Positions 1 to 10,324 of a DNA stretch of 64,000 nucleotides are shown one piece after another. The notes under the pieces are model-generated. The model saw only the letters and a list, made by a program, of their open reading frames with translations. It was not told where the DNA came from and ran no database searches. The first letter of the stretch is position 1; the number at the start of each line of letters is the position of its first letter. The translations under genes were made by a program, and so were the position numbers. The stretch is from contig OY969903.1 in the NCBI GenBank assembly GCA_963704405.1, positions 3,968,001 to 4,032,000 on the forward strand, written 5' to 3'. The stretch is from MFD01213-c1 sp963704405 (GTDB lineage: Bacteria > Planctomycetota > Phycisphaerae > Tepidisphaerales > Tepidisphaeraceae).

Positions 1-1145
1 GAAGCTACTGCGACGCGCGGCAGCGGCTGCCGGCGGCGGGCGTGGCCAGGCTGGTCGAACAATTATCGTGCGATGCGTGTAACCAATCCGCCTCCATCTG
101 GCTGGGCCGTCGCGTGCTGATGATCGACGGCACAACCGTCAGTACGCCCGACGAACCGGCACTGCAAAAAATGTGGCCCCAGCCCAGCGAGCAGAAATCC
201 GGATGCGGCTTCCCCATGATCAAAATGCTGGCGCTTATGGATCTGGCCAGCGGAATGATCCTGCAGTTGAGCATGATGGCCCTGACCATGGGCGAGGCCA
301 GTCAACTTGCCGGGCCGCACGGCCTGTTGCAGGCCGGCGACGTGCTGCTGGGAGACCGGGGATTCTGTTCCTTTTGGGCATCTGGTGACGCTGGGGAAAA
401 TGTCGGTAGATGCGGTGTTCCGCATGAATGCGAGCCAGGTCGTCGACTTCACGCCCGGCCGGGCGGCGCGGGGAAGATCGAGGAAAAAAGGAGCATACAA
501 AAGATCACTCCCCAACTCCCATTTTGTGAAGAGCCTTGGCAGGCAGGATCAGATTGTTCGGTGGATTAAGCCTTCCAAGCGGATAAGCGGCATGGCCGCC
601 GACGTGTTTGCCAGCCTGCCGCAGACGCTTGTGCTTCGCGAGCTTCGCTACGACATCATCGCCAGGGGAATGCGCACCCGCCAGGTGACGCTCGTCACCA
701 CGCTGCTGGATCCGATGCGCTATCCCAAGCGAGAGATTGCCCGGCTGTACCAGTTGCGCTGGGGGATCGAAACCAACTTCCGGCATTTGAAAACAACGAT
801 GAAGATGGAGCACCTCAAGTGCCAGACGCCTGACGGCGTGATGAAGGAGTTGATGGTCTTTGCACTGGTGTACAACCTGATCCGTGCCGCGATGCGGGAC
901 GCGGCGCAAGAGCAGGAGATCGACGACGCCAGTCGCATCAGCTTCGTCGATGCATCACGTTGGCTCATCGCGCTGCTCAAACCAGCGGAAGGCGTGAGCG
1001 GATCGGAGTTGAAGGTGAATCCTTTGCGCCGGGCCGATATCATCCACGGGTGGTAAAGCGGCGGATTCATAACTCGTACAGTCTGATGAGAAAACCTCGA
1101 TCCACCTACTGCCAACCCGAGCCAAACAAGCCGCTTAACGATTAA
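1..1145 (+). pseudogene. IS4-type transposase, partial and frameshifted
   Basis: DDE transposase whose 5' end lies outside the window; the reading frame is already open at base 3. Visible motifs are the first catalytic Asp (IDGTTVSTPD), the second (LLGDRGF) and the Y-x2-R-x3-E-x6-K signature (YQLRWGIETNFRHLKT) with the third acidic residue. Two frame changes are needed to read it: one near 370-378, just after LGDRGF, and one near 1020-1035, after which the third frame gives the family C terminus (HPRVVKRR...) ending at 1145. The second IS4 copy at 37.8-40.5 kb, with matching motifs and C terminus, confirms this reading. The right end of the element is probably about 1157, where sequence resembles that copy's terminal repeat. 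Likely a dead or mis-assembled element. Confidence 0.85.
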
Positions 1146-1158
1146 CCGAATGGCATTC

Positions 1159-1204
1159 GGGGCGGAACCTGTGGCACGGCGAGAGTAAGAACCGGTTCCG
1201 CCCC
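1159..1204. terminator. GC-rich hairpin downstream of the AsmA-like gene
   Basis: GGGGCGGAACC (1159-1169) pairs perfectly with GGTTCCGCCCC (1194-1204) around a 24-base loop. No clear T-run follows on either strand, so it may be a transcript-end structure or part of an insertion-sequence border. The rest of 1146-1364 holds no gene I can support; a 32-codon minus-strand frame (1214-1312) lacks a ribosome binding site. Confidence 0.4.
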
Positions 1205-1364
1205 GGCTACAACTCACTTGGCCGCGCAGCGGTCCTTTTCCTCCTTGCGGGGGTGCGGGGGCAGCAGCCCCTGCGGCTGTGATTTGTCTTTGTCTTCTGC
1301 TTCTTCGGCCATATTCAACACCGCCTGGAAATCCAGCGACGAACATCCAGGCGAGATACCCGTG

Positions 1365-4300
1365 CTATGGCGGAAGTTCACTTTGCTTTGGTTTGGGCTT
1401 TGGCTTCGGTTGTGATTTCTTTTTCTGATCGTCCTGCTTCTGTTGTTGCTTCTTTTCGAGATTGTTGAGCAAGTCGCCAAGAGGATTATCCGGCTGGGCG
1501 GCGGGTTGCGACGTCGGTGGCGCATTCGGATCAACCTGCTGATTCGGCTTGTTCGCCCCCGGCAGAACACCGCCTACAAGCGCCTTTGCACTCGCTTCCG
1601 CCACCATCTGGCTAATCAATTGATCCAGCCGCAACTGAGGATCAGACAATGTTCCAGTCATTATCACCGGCGCCTGATCCGGTATGTATTTAATGAGATT
1701 GGGATCATTGTGAAACGCCTGAACGATGCGGGCAATTGGCACACTCACTGTCAGCGGCTTGAGATCCTGATTCAGCAATCCGACGCTGCCGTCAAAACCA
1801 AGGTTATACTTTCCAGTCTGAAAATTGAGATGCTGGGTGGCGACACCGCCTGCAATGCTCACCGTGGCATCTTTGACGTTGGCTTCAAAGCTGTCGGAGT
1901 TGTTTCCGCGGAACAACATGCCCATCACTTTCCCCATTCCTTCACCGCCGACGTGGAGATTGGTGAGGGAGAATTGCAGCGTTGCGCGGCCGGTATTTTC
2001 CGCCACGGGTTTTTTGATCAGATCACCGAGGGGAACCTGATCGCACTGAACGATTTTGACATCAATCAAGCCGGAAGCGTTGTTTGCACCCACAAAAACA
2101 GGATTGTTAATCACTTTCGCCAGGAAAGTTTTTGCGAACAATGGATTGATCGTCGCATGCGTCAGCAGCACTTTATTCGGCGGTGTTGAAGCCCGCGGCG
2201 GGTCCTGCGTCAAATCCACCGTGATATTCCCCAGATCAAGCTGCCCATCATTTGCCACCGCAGGCGGCGGAAGATTCTGGCCTGCCGGCTTGTCGCCATA
2301 AACAGTCATCACTTTGCCATCGCGCAGCGAGACAGGCAGCTCAAGGTTCTGGATGTTCAGACCATTGTAATCAAGAGAGCCGACTGCGATCGCCCCATCG
2401 GCAATAACCGAGCGGATCGCCTGCGTGAACGGCACACCGGCGGGATAGTTGCCGCTGATGGTGAATCGCTTTTTGAATTGCCCGTCGATCTTCAGATCCT
2501 GGTACTGATCGTCCTGGCCCGGCTTGATCAGCATCGGATGAACGATCGGCCACAGCTTAGCCAGATCGTATTGCAGGTCGGCGACGAGATGAATGGCGCG
2601 GGCCTGCTTGAAGTCGATGATCGTGCCGTTCTGCACAGACAAATTCATCGCGCCGCTGCTCTGCATGGCGGCGGAAAGGTTCTTGATGGTGGCCGAATTA
2701 AAATCAGACGCCACCGACAGATCGTTGGCAAGGCTGAGCTGGTCTTCGGTAAATACGACATCGCTGCCGCGAAGAACCTGGAACCTGGCGACCTGCGCGC
2801 CGCCGCTGAGGTTCACGCCGCCGTTCTGCGAGCCGACGTTTTCGGTGACGGAGAGGTCGCCGCGATAGGGATAAACCTCGCCGGGATTTTTAGCCTGAAG
2901 CGCTTCGAGCAATTGCGTGACATCCTGAAGTTTGCCGTCGATTTTGATCGAGCCTTGCGCTGAAGGCGTCGCCGACGTCAGATCGGTGATGATGATGGGG
3001 CTGGGCATGGAAAGAGTGGCGATGCCCAGGTTTCCCGTAAGCTCCGTCACCTGCACTTTTTTGATCTGCTCGATCGGTGTTTTGCCGTCGGCGGTGTCAA
3101 CCGATGCGTTCAGTTTCACGTCGAAGGGTTTGACCGAATAAGTAATCGGCCCGCGCTGAAAGGCGATGTTCTGGCCAGTGATGTCGGAGACCTTGAGCGC
3201 GAGCGCGGGGCCGTTATGCGAGATATCTATATGGGCGGCGATGGAACCACCGGTCACCACCAGCGGTGGAAGCGGAGCGGCCGGTGGTGCGGTCGCCGCC
3301 GCGGCATTTGAATTCACAGTCGCCGGCGGCGCCGGCGGGCTGAGCGCATCCGCGAGCGCTTTCGCCCGCTTGAGGTCGGGGATATTCAACGCCACGCTCA
3401 CCTTCTGGAGCATGTCGAAAACGCGGATGGCGGGTGAGCCGGCTTTGGCGATCTGCGCCTGAGCATCAGTCACATCAGCGGAAATAATCTGCTGCGAATC
3501 GGCGACGGTGAGCTTCGGGAGATTGATGGATGTGACAGTGGCGGAGGTGGCGACCGAAATCGCCGGCGCGGTGATGGTAAACGTGTCGTCGCTGAGCAGG
3601 TTTGTGCTCTGCCCGTCGGGCTGCTGCTTCCGGATGGTCGCATGATTGGCGGCGACGGCCAGATCATGAACGCTCGCCGACTGAGCCGCGCCATCGTAAT
3701 CGCCGGCCACGGTGGCAGACAGATTTCCACCCGCCAGCGTGATCCCGGGGGGAATGAAATGGCCAAACTCCGATTGAAATTTGACGAAATCGACATTCGC
3801 GCGTTCCAGCTTGAAACTCGCCTTGGTCGCCGCCGACAGATTGGCATCTGCGGTGGCATACAAATCGACCGTCGGCGATTGCGGATTGTTTGTCTGCACC
3901 GCAACGATGATGTTTTTGGCTGAATCAATGAAGGCCGCTTCGCCATGATGCAGGTCAGCGCTGAGCGTGGCCTGCAGCCACGGTTGATTCATCTGGTCGC
4001 CGATTTTCAGGTGGGTCAGCGTCGCCTGCGCGCTCGCCTTGGCAGATCCGCCGATGGTGGTCAGATCCCCTTTGTTGTTCAGCGTGATGTTGAAATCACC
4101 GGCGAGCTGCTGGCCGCCAAAGTCGATGAACTGGCTGAGTTCTGATTGCAGCTTTTGGAGTTGTCCGGTGAGCGATCCGGAAAGATCGGCAACGCTTGAG
4201 CCGTGGAAGTCGGCGGCGGCAAAGGCGCTTTGAAGAATCAATTTCAGGTCACGCAGGTCCGGGAGCTTGCCTCCGCCGCCGCCCTGGTCGGCCGTGTCGA

Positions 4301-5702
4301 GCGACAGGTGAATGGGCTGGAGCGAAATCGGTTTGCCGGAGCGCTCGCCGGTGACATGGGTGATATCGACAACAGCGCTGATCGTTGCCCGATCTTCGGC
4401 GATCACCACGTTCAGCGTCTGCTTCTCTGCGCCGCCGGTGACGGTGACGTCATTGGAGATATGAACCGTATTCTTAAGCTGCCGGGCGAGCTGGCCGAGG
4501 TCGATATTGGTTCCCAGCCAAAGCCGCCCCGCCGCTCCCGGCTTTTGATTGGCGGCTAAATTCAATATCGCCTGCGGCACCACATCCGCCACAGCCGTAA
4601 TCGCGCCCTGATCGAACTGGATCAGCACCGGCTGCGATCCCCCGTCTGCGCCAACTTTAATGCGGGCCGTCTGCCACTTGCCTGCCCCATCGGGAAAGCT
4701 GGCGGTCAGCTTCGGCACCGCGATCGTGAACACTTTGGTGGCGAACGTGTCCCCTTTGAGCGCCGGCCCGCTGACGATGATCCCGGCAGAACTCACCGTC
4801 ACATCCGCAGTCGCGGCATTCCCATCCTTCAAATCAATCGCGACATGGGCCGTCGTGGTCCCCTGAATATTGTCGATCCCCACCCCCGGCGGCACAAACG
4901 GCAGCACTGCGTGCAGATCGACATTCTGCACATCCAGCGTCTGCGACACATTCCCCTTGTCGAGCGCAACCTGGTTGCCCTGGATGATATTCGTCGAACC
5001 GCTCGCGGTGATTTTCCCTTCGGGGGCGTCGCCGACCTTAATCCCGAGGCTCAGGTCATCGGTGATGGTTTGATTGATGTCGGGAATTTTTACAGATCCC
5101 CCGATCTGCGTGAGGCTGACGGTGGGCTTGCCTGCCTGCTCGATGGTACCGTGGGCATTGGTGATCTCCACGTCGGCGGAAATATCAGGGAGCTTGCCGG
5201 GGGCATTGGCGGTTGATGCGCCGGCCGGGGGTGGGGAGCCGGGTTGTGAACTCTTCTTTACCAGCTTTGCAAAATTCAGTTGGCCGTCTCGATCGACTAT
5301 GGCGCTGAAGGTGAAGCCGTCGACGATCACTTTTCCCAGCGGGAGCTTTCCGAAGATGGCCTTGGTGAGGGGGAGTTGGGTGCTGACGTGGTCGAGCTGG
5401 GCGATGGATGCGCCGGCTTCGTCGAAGACTTTGATGCCTTTGGCGTCGATGCCGCCCGTCCAACCGATCGACCAGTCGGCGATTTCAACCCGGCCATTCA
5501 GGCTGTTATTCACCTGACCTACAACGGCCGAGCGAACCATCGAAGTGCTGATGATCGCCGGGGCAAGAAGGACGAGCAGGATCAGCAGGACAATGAATCC
5601 CAGCACGACCTTAATAAAGAGCCGCCGTTTTTTGCGCCGTTTAGGCGGCTGAGGGGGCAGGCCGGACGGTTCCGGGGCCGGGTTCGGGATTGGCTCCGCC
5701 AT
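1365..5702 (-). CDS. AsmA-like envelope protein with one N-terminal membrane anchor
   Basis: A protein of 1445 residues. A Pro-rich and then Lys/Arg-rich cytoplasmic stretch (residues 1-28) precedes one transmembrane helix (about 29-50). The rest is a long periplasmic region of beta-rich repeats typical of AsmA/TamB-type proteins (for example NSLNGRVEIADWSIGW right after the membrane, and recurring 'GKIxASGSTNI' and 'DGxLQDVTQL' type strands). The C terminus is Gln, Lys and Pro rich. AsmA-like proteins are linked to outer membrane assembly and lipid transport. The start chosen (ATG at 5702) has AGGAG about 6 bases upstream; the frame stays open 46 codons further without a better site. Divergent from the penicillin-binding protein gene. 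The family is assigned from architecture, not from a specific orthologue. Confidence 0.7.
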   Translation of the reverse strand: MAEPIPNPAPEPSGLPPQPPKRRKKRRLFIKVVLGFIVLLILLVLLAPAIISTSMVRSAVVGQVNNSLNGRVEIADWSIGWTGGIDAKGIKVFDEAGASIAQLDHVSTQLPLTKAIFGKLPLGKVIVDGFTFSAIVDRDGQLNFAKLVKKSSQPGSPPPAGASTANAPGKLPDISADVEITNAHGTIEQAGKPTVSLTQIGGSVKIPDINQTITDDLSLGIKVGDAPEGKITASGSTNIIQGNQVALDKGNVSQTLDVQNVDLHAVLPFVPPGVGIDNIQGTTTAHVAIDLKDGNAATADVTVSSAGIIVSGPALKGDTFATKVFTIAVPKLTASFPDGAGKWQTARIKVGADGGSQPVLIQFDQGAITAVADVVPQAILNLAANQKPGAAGRLWLGTNIDLGQLARQLKNTVHISNDVTVTGGAEKQTLNVVIAEDRATISAVVDITHVTGERSGKPISLQPIHLSLDTADQGGGGGKLPDLRDLKLILQSAFAAADFHGSSVADLSGSLTGQLQKLQSELSQFIDFGGQQLAGDFNITLNNKGDLTTIGGSAKASAQATLTHLKIGDQMNQPWLQATLSADLHHGEAAFIDSAKNIIVAVQTNNPQSPTVDLYATADANLSAATKASFKLERANVDFVKFQSEFGHFIPPGITLAGGNLSATVAGDYDGAAQSASVHDLAVAANHATIRKQQPDGQSTNLLSDDTFTITAPAISVATSATVTSINLPKLTVADSQQIISADVTDAQAQIAKAGSPAIRVFDMLQKVSVALNIPDLKRAKALADALSPPAPPATVNSNAAAATAPPAAPLPPLVVTGGSIAAHIDISHNGPALALKVSDITGQNIAFQRGPITYSVKPFDVKLNASVDTADGKTPIEQIKKVQVTELTGNLGIATLSMPSPIIITDLTSATPSAQGSIKIDGKLQDVTQLLEALQAKNPGEVYPYRGDLSVTENVGSQNGGVNLSGGAQVARFQVLRGSDVVFTEDQLSLANDLSVASDFNSATIKNLSAAMQSSGAMNLSVQNGTIIDFKQARAIHLVADLQYDLAKLWPIVHPMLIKPGQDDQYQDLKIDGQFKKRFTISGNYPAGVPFTQAIRSVIADGAIAVGSLDYNGLNIQNLELPVSLRDGKVMTVYGDKPAGQNLPPPAVANDGQLDLGNITVDLTQDPPRASTPPNKVLLTHATINPLFAKTFLAKVINNPVFVGANNASGLIDVKIVQCDQVPLGDLIKKPVAENTGRATLQFSLTNLHVGGEGMGKVMGMLFRGNNSDSFEANVKDATVSIAGGVATQHLNFQTGKYNLGFDGSVGLLNQDLKPLTVSVPIARIVQAFHNDPNLIKYIPDQAPVIMTGTLSDPQLRLDQLISQMVAEASAKALVGGVLPGANKPNQQVDPNAPPTSQPAAQPDNPLGDLLNNLEKKQQQKQDDQKKKSQPKPKPKPKQSELPP

Positions 5703-5918
5703 GGATAACTCCTGGTTGCAACGTTCCCGGTCCCGCGGTTGGTCACCGTCGGGGCCGCTTAGTGTGATGCATTTAACCGTTAAACGCGTCAATGCGAAAG
5801 GCACGCCTGATCGCGAAAAATTGTGCCATGCCATTTCCACCGCCGCCCCTTCGGGAACGAAAATTGGTCCTTCGCATGCTGATCGTCCGATGAATTATCG
5901 GACGCTGAAAGTCTAACT

Positions 5919-7769
5919 ATGCCAACGTTTTCCCCCATTCGCGCGACGGCAGTCATGATCCTCATCTGCGGGCTCTTCTCCGCGCTGGTTGGCCGCGTGG
6001 CGTACCTGCAGACCTTCGGGCGCGAGCAGACCATCCGCCGGGCTGAGCGGCAGCAGCATCAGACCGAAACCCTTCAGGCCCGCCGAGGCTCCATCATGGA
6101 TTGCAACGGCATCCTGATGGCCGGAACGGTGCAGACCGAAACGCTGTATGTCGACCCAAAATTCATGCAGGACTGCTTCCAGGAAGACGGCCGCAGCCTC
6201 GTGGAGATGGATGATGCGATCGCGAAGCTGGCGCGAATGATCGACAAGGAGCCGTACGAACTGAGCCAGTTGCTCAGTGACCGTTCGACCAGCCGATTTT
6301 TGAAGATCGCAGAAAATCTGGATGACACGACGGTTGAAGCGGTGATGAAGCTCAACCTGCCGGGCATTGGCGTGCAACCGACGAGCGCGCGGTATTACCC
6401 GATGGGATCGCTCGCCGCCCATATCCTTGGTGGAACGGGAAAAGACGGGAAGGGGCTTGAAGGGCTGGAACTGAAGTTTGAAAAACAACTCGCCGGCCGA
6501 AATGGTTTTGAACGGGTGCTTAAAGACGCCCACCGAAGGCCGATCGCGGTGGCGGCGGACGATTATATTCCGCCGCAACACGGCCAGCATATCGTCACCA
6601 CGATCGATTCAAACATTCAGATGATCGCCGAACAGGAGATGAATGCGACCTGCGAGAAGTTCCTGACGCCCAACGAGCACGCCGAGATGGTCGTCATGGA
6701 CCCGCATACCGGCGACGTGCTGGCGCTGGCCAACTGGCCGACCTTCAACCCGCAGAACATGGACGATTCAACCCCCGCGCTGCGGCGAAACCGGGCGCTG
6801 ACCGATCCATACGAGCCCGGCTCGACCATCAAGCCATTCATCGCCGGCCCTGCTTTAATGTGGCATATCACCTATCCCGGTGAAGTCTTTCACATCGGCG
6901 GAGCGCACTACAACGCGCCCGATGGCCGCCATGTTTCAGACGTCCACGGTTTCGATCAACTCTGCATGTGGGACGTGCTGGTGAAGTCGAGCAACATCGG
7001 CATGTCCATGCTCGGCGAGCGGATGAAACTCCCCCGGTTGTTTAAAGCGCTGAACAGTTGGGATTTCGGTAAACCCACCGGCATCGAATTGCCCGGCGAA
7101 AACGGCGGCCGCCTCGGTCCGGTTTCAAAATGGAAAGAGGTTGACACCGAATCCGTCTCGCAAGGCTACGCCGTCATGGTCACACCGATGCAACTGGCCC
7201 GCGGCTTCTGCGCCTATGCCAACGGCGGTCGCCTCGTTCAGCCCCACCTCATCAAGGGTGTGCTGGATGCCGAAGGCAATGTCGTCTCCCGCGTCCAGCG
7301 GACAAAGCTGGACATGCTTCCTGAAGTCATCGACCCCCTGACGGCAGCCGAGATGAAACGCATCCTTGCGGACGTTCCCATCCGCGGCACCGCCGAGGGA
7401 ACCGGTACCCGCAGCCTGGTGTGGAACATTTTCGGCAAGACCGGCACATCCCACATCAGCGAAGGCAAAGCCGGCTATAGCACCACAAGATTCAACAGCA
7501 GCTTCATCGGCGGCGCCCCCGCCGAAAACCCCCGCCTCGTCATCGCGTTCATCGTCCACGAACCCGACAAAGCAAAAGCGCACTACGGCGGCTGGGTCGC
7601 CGGCCCCGGCGCCAGCCGAGTCCTGCAACGCGCCCTAGCCTACCTGCAAGTCCCCGCCTCCCCCGATCTCCCCCTCCCGCCACCGGCGATTGCGAACGTG
7701 CTGGCAAACTATGATGCTCGGATTTATTCACGGGTGGAAAAGAAAGAGTCGGCTTCGATTGAGGAATGA
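5919..7769 (+). CDS. Penicillin-binding protein 2/FtsI-type transpeptidase
   Basis: A class B penicillin-binding protein of 616 residues that cross-links peptidoglycan at the division septum or side wall. There is an N-terminal membrane anchor (about residues 10-28), a dimerisation/pedestal region starting with the class B motif RRGSIMD, and a transpeptidase domain. All three active-site motifs are visible: SxxK (GSTIK, Ser302), SxN (SSN, 357-359) and KTG (KTGTS, 507-511). It is monocistronic here, followed by an HNH gene in the same direction, and not inside a recognisable mur/fts cluster, so FtsI versus a paralogue stays open. No PASTA domains are seen. The presence of a PBP shows that this lineage has peptidoglycan transpeptidation. 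Confidence 0.93.
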   Translation: MPTFSPIRATAVMILICGLFSALVGRVAYLQTFGREQTIRRAERQQHQTETLQARRGSIMDCNGILMAGTVQTETLYVDPKFMQDCFQEDGRSLVEMDDAIAKLARMIDKEPYELSQLLSDRSTSRFLKIAENLDDTTVEAVMKLNLPGIGVQPTSARYYPMGSLAAHILGGTGKDGKGLEGLELKFEKQLAGRNGFERVLKDAHRRPIAVAADDYIPPQHGQHIVTTIDSNIQMIAEQEMNATCEKFLTPNEHAEMVVMDPHTGDVLALANWPTFNPQNMDDSTPALRRNRALTDPYEPGSTIKPFIAGPALMWHITYPGEVFHIGGAHYNAPDGRHVSDVHGFDQLCMWDVLVKSSNIGMSMLGERMKLPRLFKALNSWDFGKPTGIELPGENGGRLGPVSKWKEVDTESVSQGYAVMVTPMQLARGFCAYANGGRLVQPHLIKGVLDAEGNVVSRVQRTKLDMLPEVIDPLTAAEMKRILADVPIRGTAEGTGTRSLVWNIFGKTGTSHISEGKAGYSTTRFNSSFIGGAPAENPRLVIAFIVHEPDKAKAHYGGWVAGPGASRVLQRALAYLQVPASPDLPLPPPAIANVLANYDARIYSRVEKKESASIEE

Positions 7770-8065
7770 GAAGGCGGTTTACAAGCCAGATAAAGCTTCA
7801 AGATCGGTCGATACATCCATCAAAAACCAGCGCCGTCGCCGGCTCGTATAACGTTGGCCTTTTACCCGCGACCTCGATACAATTGCTCGTGCCTTCCGGG
7901 CGATGGAGGGTCGAGTGATAGCGGTTCGCGACATCGGAAGAGCCGGAGCGACCAGCGCTCATGGAGCGGCAAACGCTCAGATAGACGCTCGACCTTCGAA
8001 CGCCGGAGGCTGCCTTCGCAGGCACGGTGGTGGCAGATGCCGCCGCTGGTTTAGCTCTGGCACGA

Positions 8066-8821
8066 ATGAGCCACGACTCGAGGTCAACCTCGCCGAAGTC
8101 GGCTTCATCTCACGGTGCTTTGGCCCGTGGGATCCTGTCGGACGCGGCTTCGTCGCTTTCGGGGTTTAGCGCTGGGGGATGTTCCGTCGCCCCGGCGTTG
8201 AACGCTAACGTTCTTGTTCTTAACCGATATTACCAGGCCATCCGGGTGATTAATGTCCGCCGGGCGTTCTCGCTGCTTTGCCGCGAACTCGCCGAGGTGG
8301 TGCATATCGAAAAAGACGCGCAGGGGCAGTCGCGATGGCAGAATTTTGACTTTGACGAGTGGCAGGAACTCAGCCAGCTCAAGGCCGAATTTGAGCCGGA
8401 TGAGCATGACTGGATTCACACTGTGCGGTTTCAGATCGCGGTGCCGCGGATCATTCGGCTGCTGGGATACGACAAGCTCCCGCGGCAGGATGTGAAATTC
8501 AATCGCCGCAACATTTATGCCCGCGACAGCAACCGCTGCCAATACTGCGGCAAGCGCATGCCCACCACAGAACTAAGCCTCGACCACGTCCTGCCCAAGA
8601 GCCAGGGCGGCAAGAGCAGTTGGACGAACATCGTCTGCTGCTGCGTGAAGTGCAACGTGAAAAAAGGCGGGCGAACACCGGAACAGGCGCACATGCACCT
8701 GATCACCAAGCCGGTCAAACCCAAGCGCAGCCCGGTCATCAATATCAAGCTCGCCGACGAGCGGTATTCAAGCTGGAAACAGTTTTTGGATACGGCGTAT
8801 TGGACAGTAGAGTTGAAGTAG
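8066..8821 (+). CDS. HNH endonuclease family protein
   Basis: Conserved region from about LNANVLVLNRYYQAIRV onward. The HNH treble-clef fold shows as CQYCGK, then LSLDHVLPKSQGG, then CVKCNVKKGG: two CxxC knuckles around the catalytic D-H pair, with Asn in SWTNIV. This family of stand-alone HNH proteins is widespread in Planctomycetota and cyanobacteria; the substrate is not established. An ATG at 8066 is given as start; an in-frame GTG at 8027 is possible and neither has a good ribosome binding site. The first 40 or so residues are low-complexity and may not be translated. The bases between the transpeptidase gene and this start show nothing I can name. Confidence 0.85.
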   Translation: MSHDSRSTSPKSASSHGALARGILSDAASSLSGFSAGGCSVAPALNANVLVLNRYYQAIRVINVRRAFSLLCRELAEVVHIEKDAQGQSRWQNFDFDEWQELSQLKAEFEPDEHDWIHTVRFQIAVPRIIRLLGYDKLPRQDVKFNRRNIYARDSNRCQYCGKRMPTTELSLDHVLPKSQGGKSSWTNIVCCCVKCNVKKGGRTPEQAHMHLITKPVKPKRSPVINIKLADERYSSWKQFLDTAYWTVELK

Positions 8822-9065
8822 ACGGCGGCATACGCGACGTATCATCCGTTTCCCCGCATCAACCCGCAGCCCGCTCCCCTGCAGGCAGGCACTAATTCCG
8901 CCCGCATCCCCCGCAATATATGGAAGGAAAGGGGAAATTCGGGCCGGCGATTCGCCTGGCTTTATCCTTCCTATCGACAAATCCGCCATTGCTAGACATG
9001 CCCGCGCGCTGCGATGTATGCTTTCTTAACCACGCACGGCTCGTCATTCCACGGAGATTCCACGG

Positions 9066-10295
9066 ATGGCCCACGAATTCATCAGCCCTAACCTCCATGC
9101 GATCCTGATTCACTACCCGCTCGGCATCCTCATCGCGGGAACGATGATTGAGCTGTTCAGTTTTCTCTGGCGGCGAAGCAGCTTTCGCCTTGCGGGGCGG
9201 TGGATGATTCTGCTGGGGGCGATGTCGGCGGTCCCGGCGACGTTCAGCGGAATTTATGCGTTGAATAGCGTCGCGCAGGCGCATAACCCGGCCGGCGACG
9301 CGCCGTGGGTTGATGTAAAGGCGGCCAGTCCGACGCTTTCGCAGCCGGTCATCTGGCACATGATGCACCAGCATCTGCTGTATCAGTCGCTGGCGACGGC
9401 GATCTGCGTGCTGGTGGTGATGTTCTGGCTGGGGTGTTCGGATCGTGCGCGCCAATCGATGCATTGGCTGTTGATGCTGATGCTGCTGGCCGGTGTGGGG
9501 ACGATTATTTCAGGGGCGTATTTTGGCGGCGAATCCGTTTATCGCCACGCGGTTGGAGTGGAGACAAATGTTACGGGGGCGACTGCCGTGACGGCGCCAA
9601 ATAAGGATGAGCCGCGGTTTGCCTGGGAGCAGTCGTTTCCGCCGGAAGAAATGCATGTGATCATGGCGGGGATTGCGATTGCGATTGCGCTGGTTTCGAT
9701 CGGGCTGTCGTTCAGAAAGATCACGGCTTCTTATGAAGTGACAGACGACACGCGGCCAATCAGACCGAACGAACGCACAATGGCCGAGACCGGCCCGCGC
9801 ACACCGGCGAGTTCGGTGGCGATGGTGCGATCATTTAATCCGGATATTGAGGTGACGGTCAATCCGTTTGCGCCGGCGTCACGATTCTGGCTTCTGACTT
9901 GCCTGCTGGCGCTACTGACAGCGGCAGGCGGATTGTATGTGCTGGCCAGCGATTCGGACGCGTTCGAGCAGGCGAAGCACTCGCGGCAGAACCTGGCGAA
10001 GGTGCTTTGGAATGAGGTGAAACCGGTGGGCGGGGAAAAGGTAAATCGGCGATTGGCCCATGTGGTCGCCGGGAGCGCAATTATTGTGCTGCCGATCATC
10101 CTTGCAGGGCTCGGGCGGTTTGCACCGACGCGCCGGCTCTGGTTGAGCCTCTTTGTACTGATGCTTGTGGCGGCGGTGGGCAGCCAGGTCTGGTTTGGGG
10201 CGCTGCTGCTGTTTGATACGCCGGATGGATCGATCAAAGCGTTCAATCCGAGCAATGCGGCGACAACCCAGCCTGTGCCGGCATCAGCGGGGTGA
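9066..10295 (+). CDS. DUF2231-like multi-pass membrane protein
   Basis: A protein of 409 residues with about eight transmembrane helices. The first carries the DUF2231 signature (HAILIHYPLGILIAG), and a second similar block (HLAxVVAGSAIIVLP-type) lies near the C terminus, so this may be two DUF2231-like halves joined by a soluble linker (about residues 215-265). The His residues in the helices suggest haem or quinone chemistry, as proposed for this family, but function is unknown. GGAG lies about 10 bases before the ATG. It converges with the DUF3299-like gene at 10325. A second DUF2231 protein is encoded at 41192-41680. Confidence 0.75.
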   Translation: MAHEFISPNLHAILIHYPLGILIAGTMIELFSFLWRRSSFRLAGRWMILLGAMSAVPATFSGIYALNSVAQAHNPAGDAPWVDVKAASPTLSQPVIWHMMHQHLLYQSLATAICVLVVMFWLGCSDRARQSMHWLLMLMLLAGVGTIISGAYFGGESVYRHAVGVETNVTGATAVTAPNKDEPRFAWEQSFPPEEMHVIMAGIAIAIALVSIGLSFRKITASYEVTDDTRPIRPNERTMAETGPRTPASSVAMVRSFNPDIEVTVNPFAPASRFWLLTCLLALLTAAGGLYVLASDSDAFEQAKHSRQNLAKVLWNEVKPVGGEKVNRRLAHVVAGSAIIVLPIILAGLGRFAPTRRLWLSLFVLMLVAAVGSQVWFGALLLFDTPDGSIKAFNPSNAATTQPVPASAG

Positions 10296-10324
10296 ACGCC
10301 ATTTTCAAAAAAACCCGTCTCGAA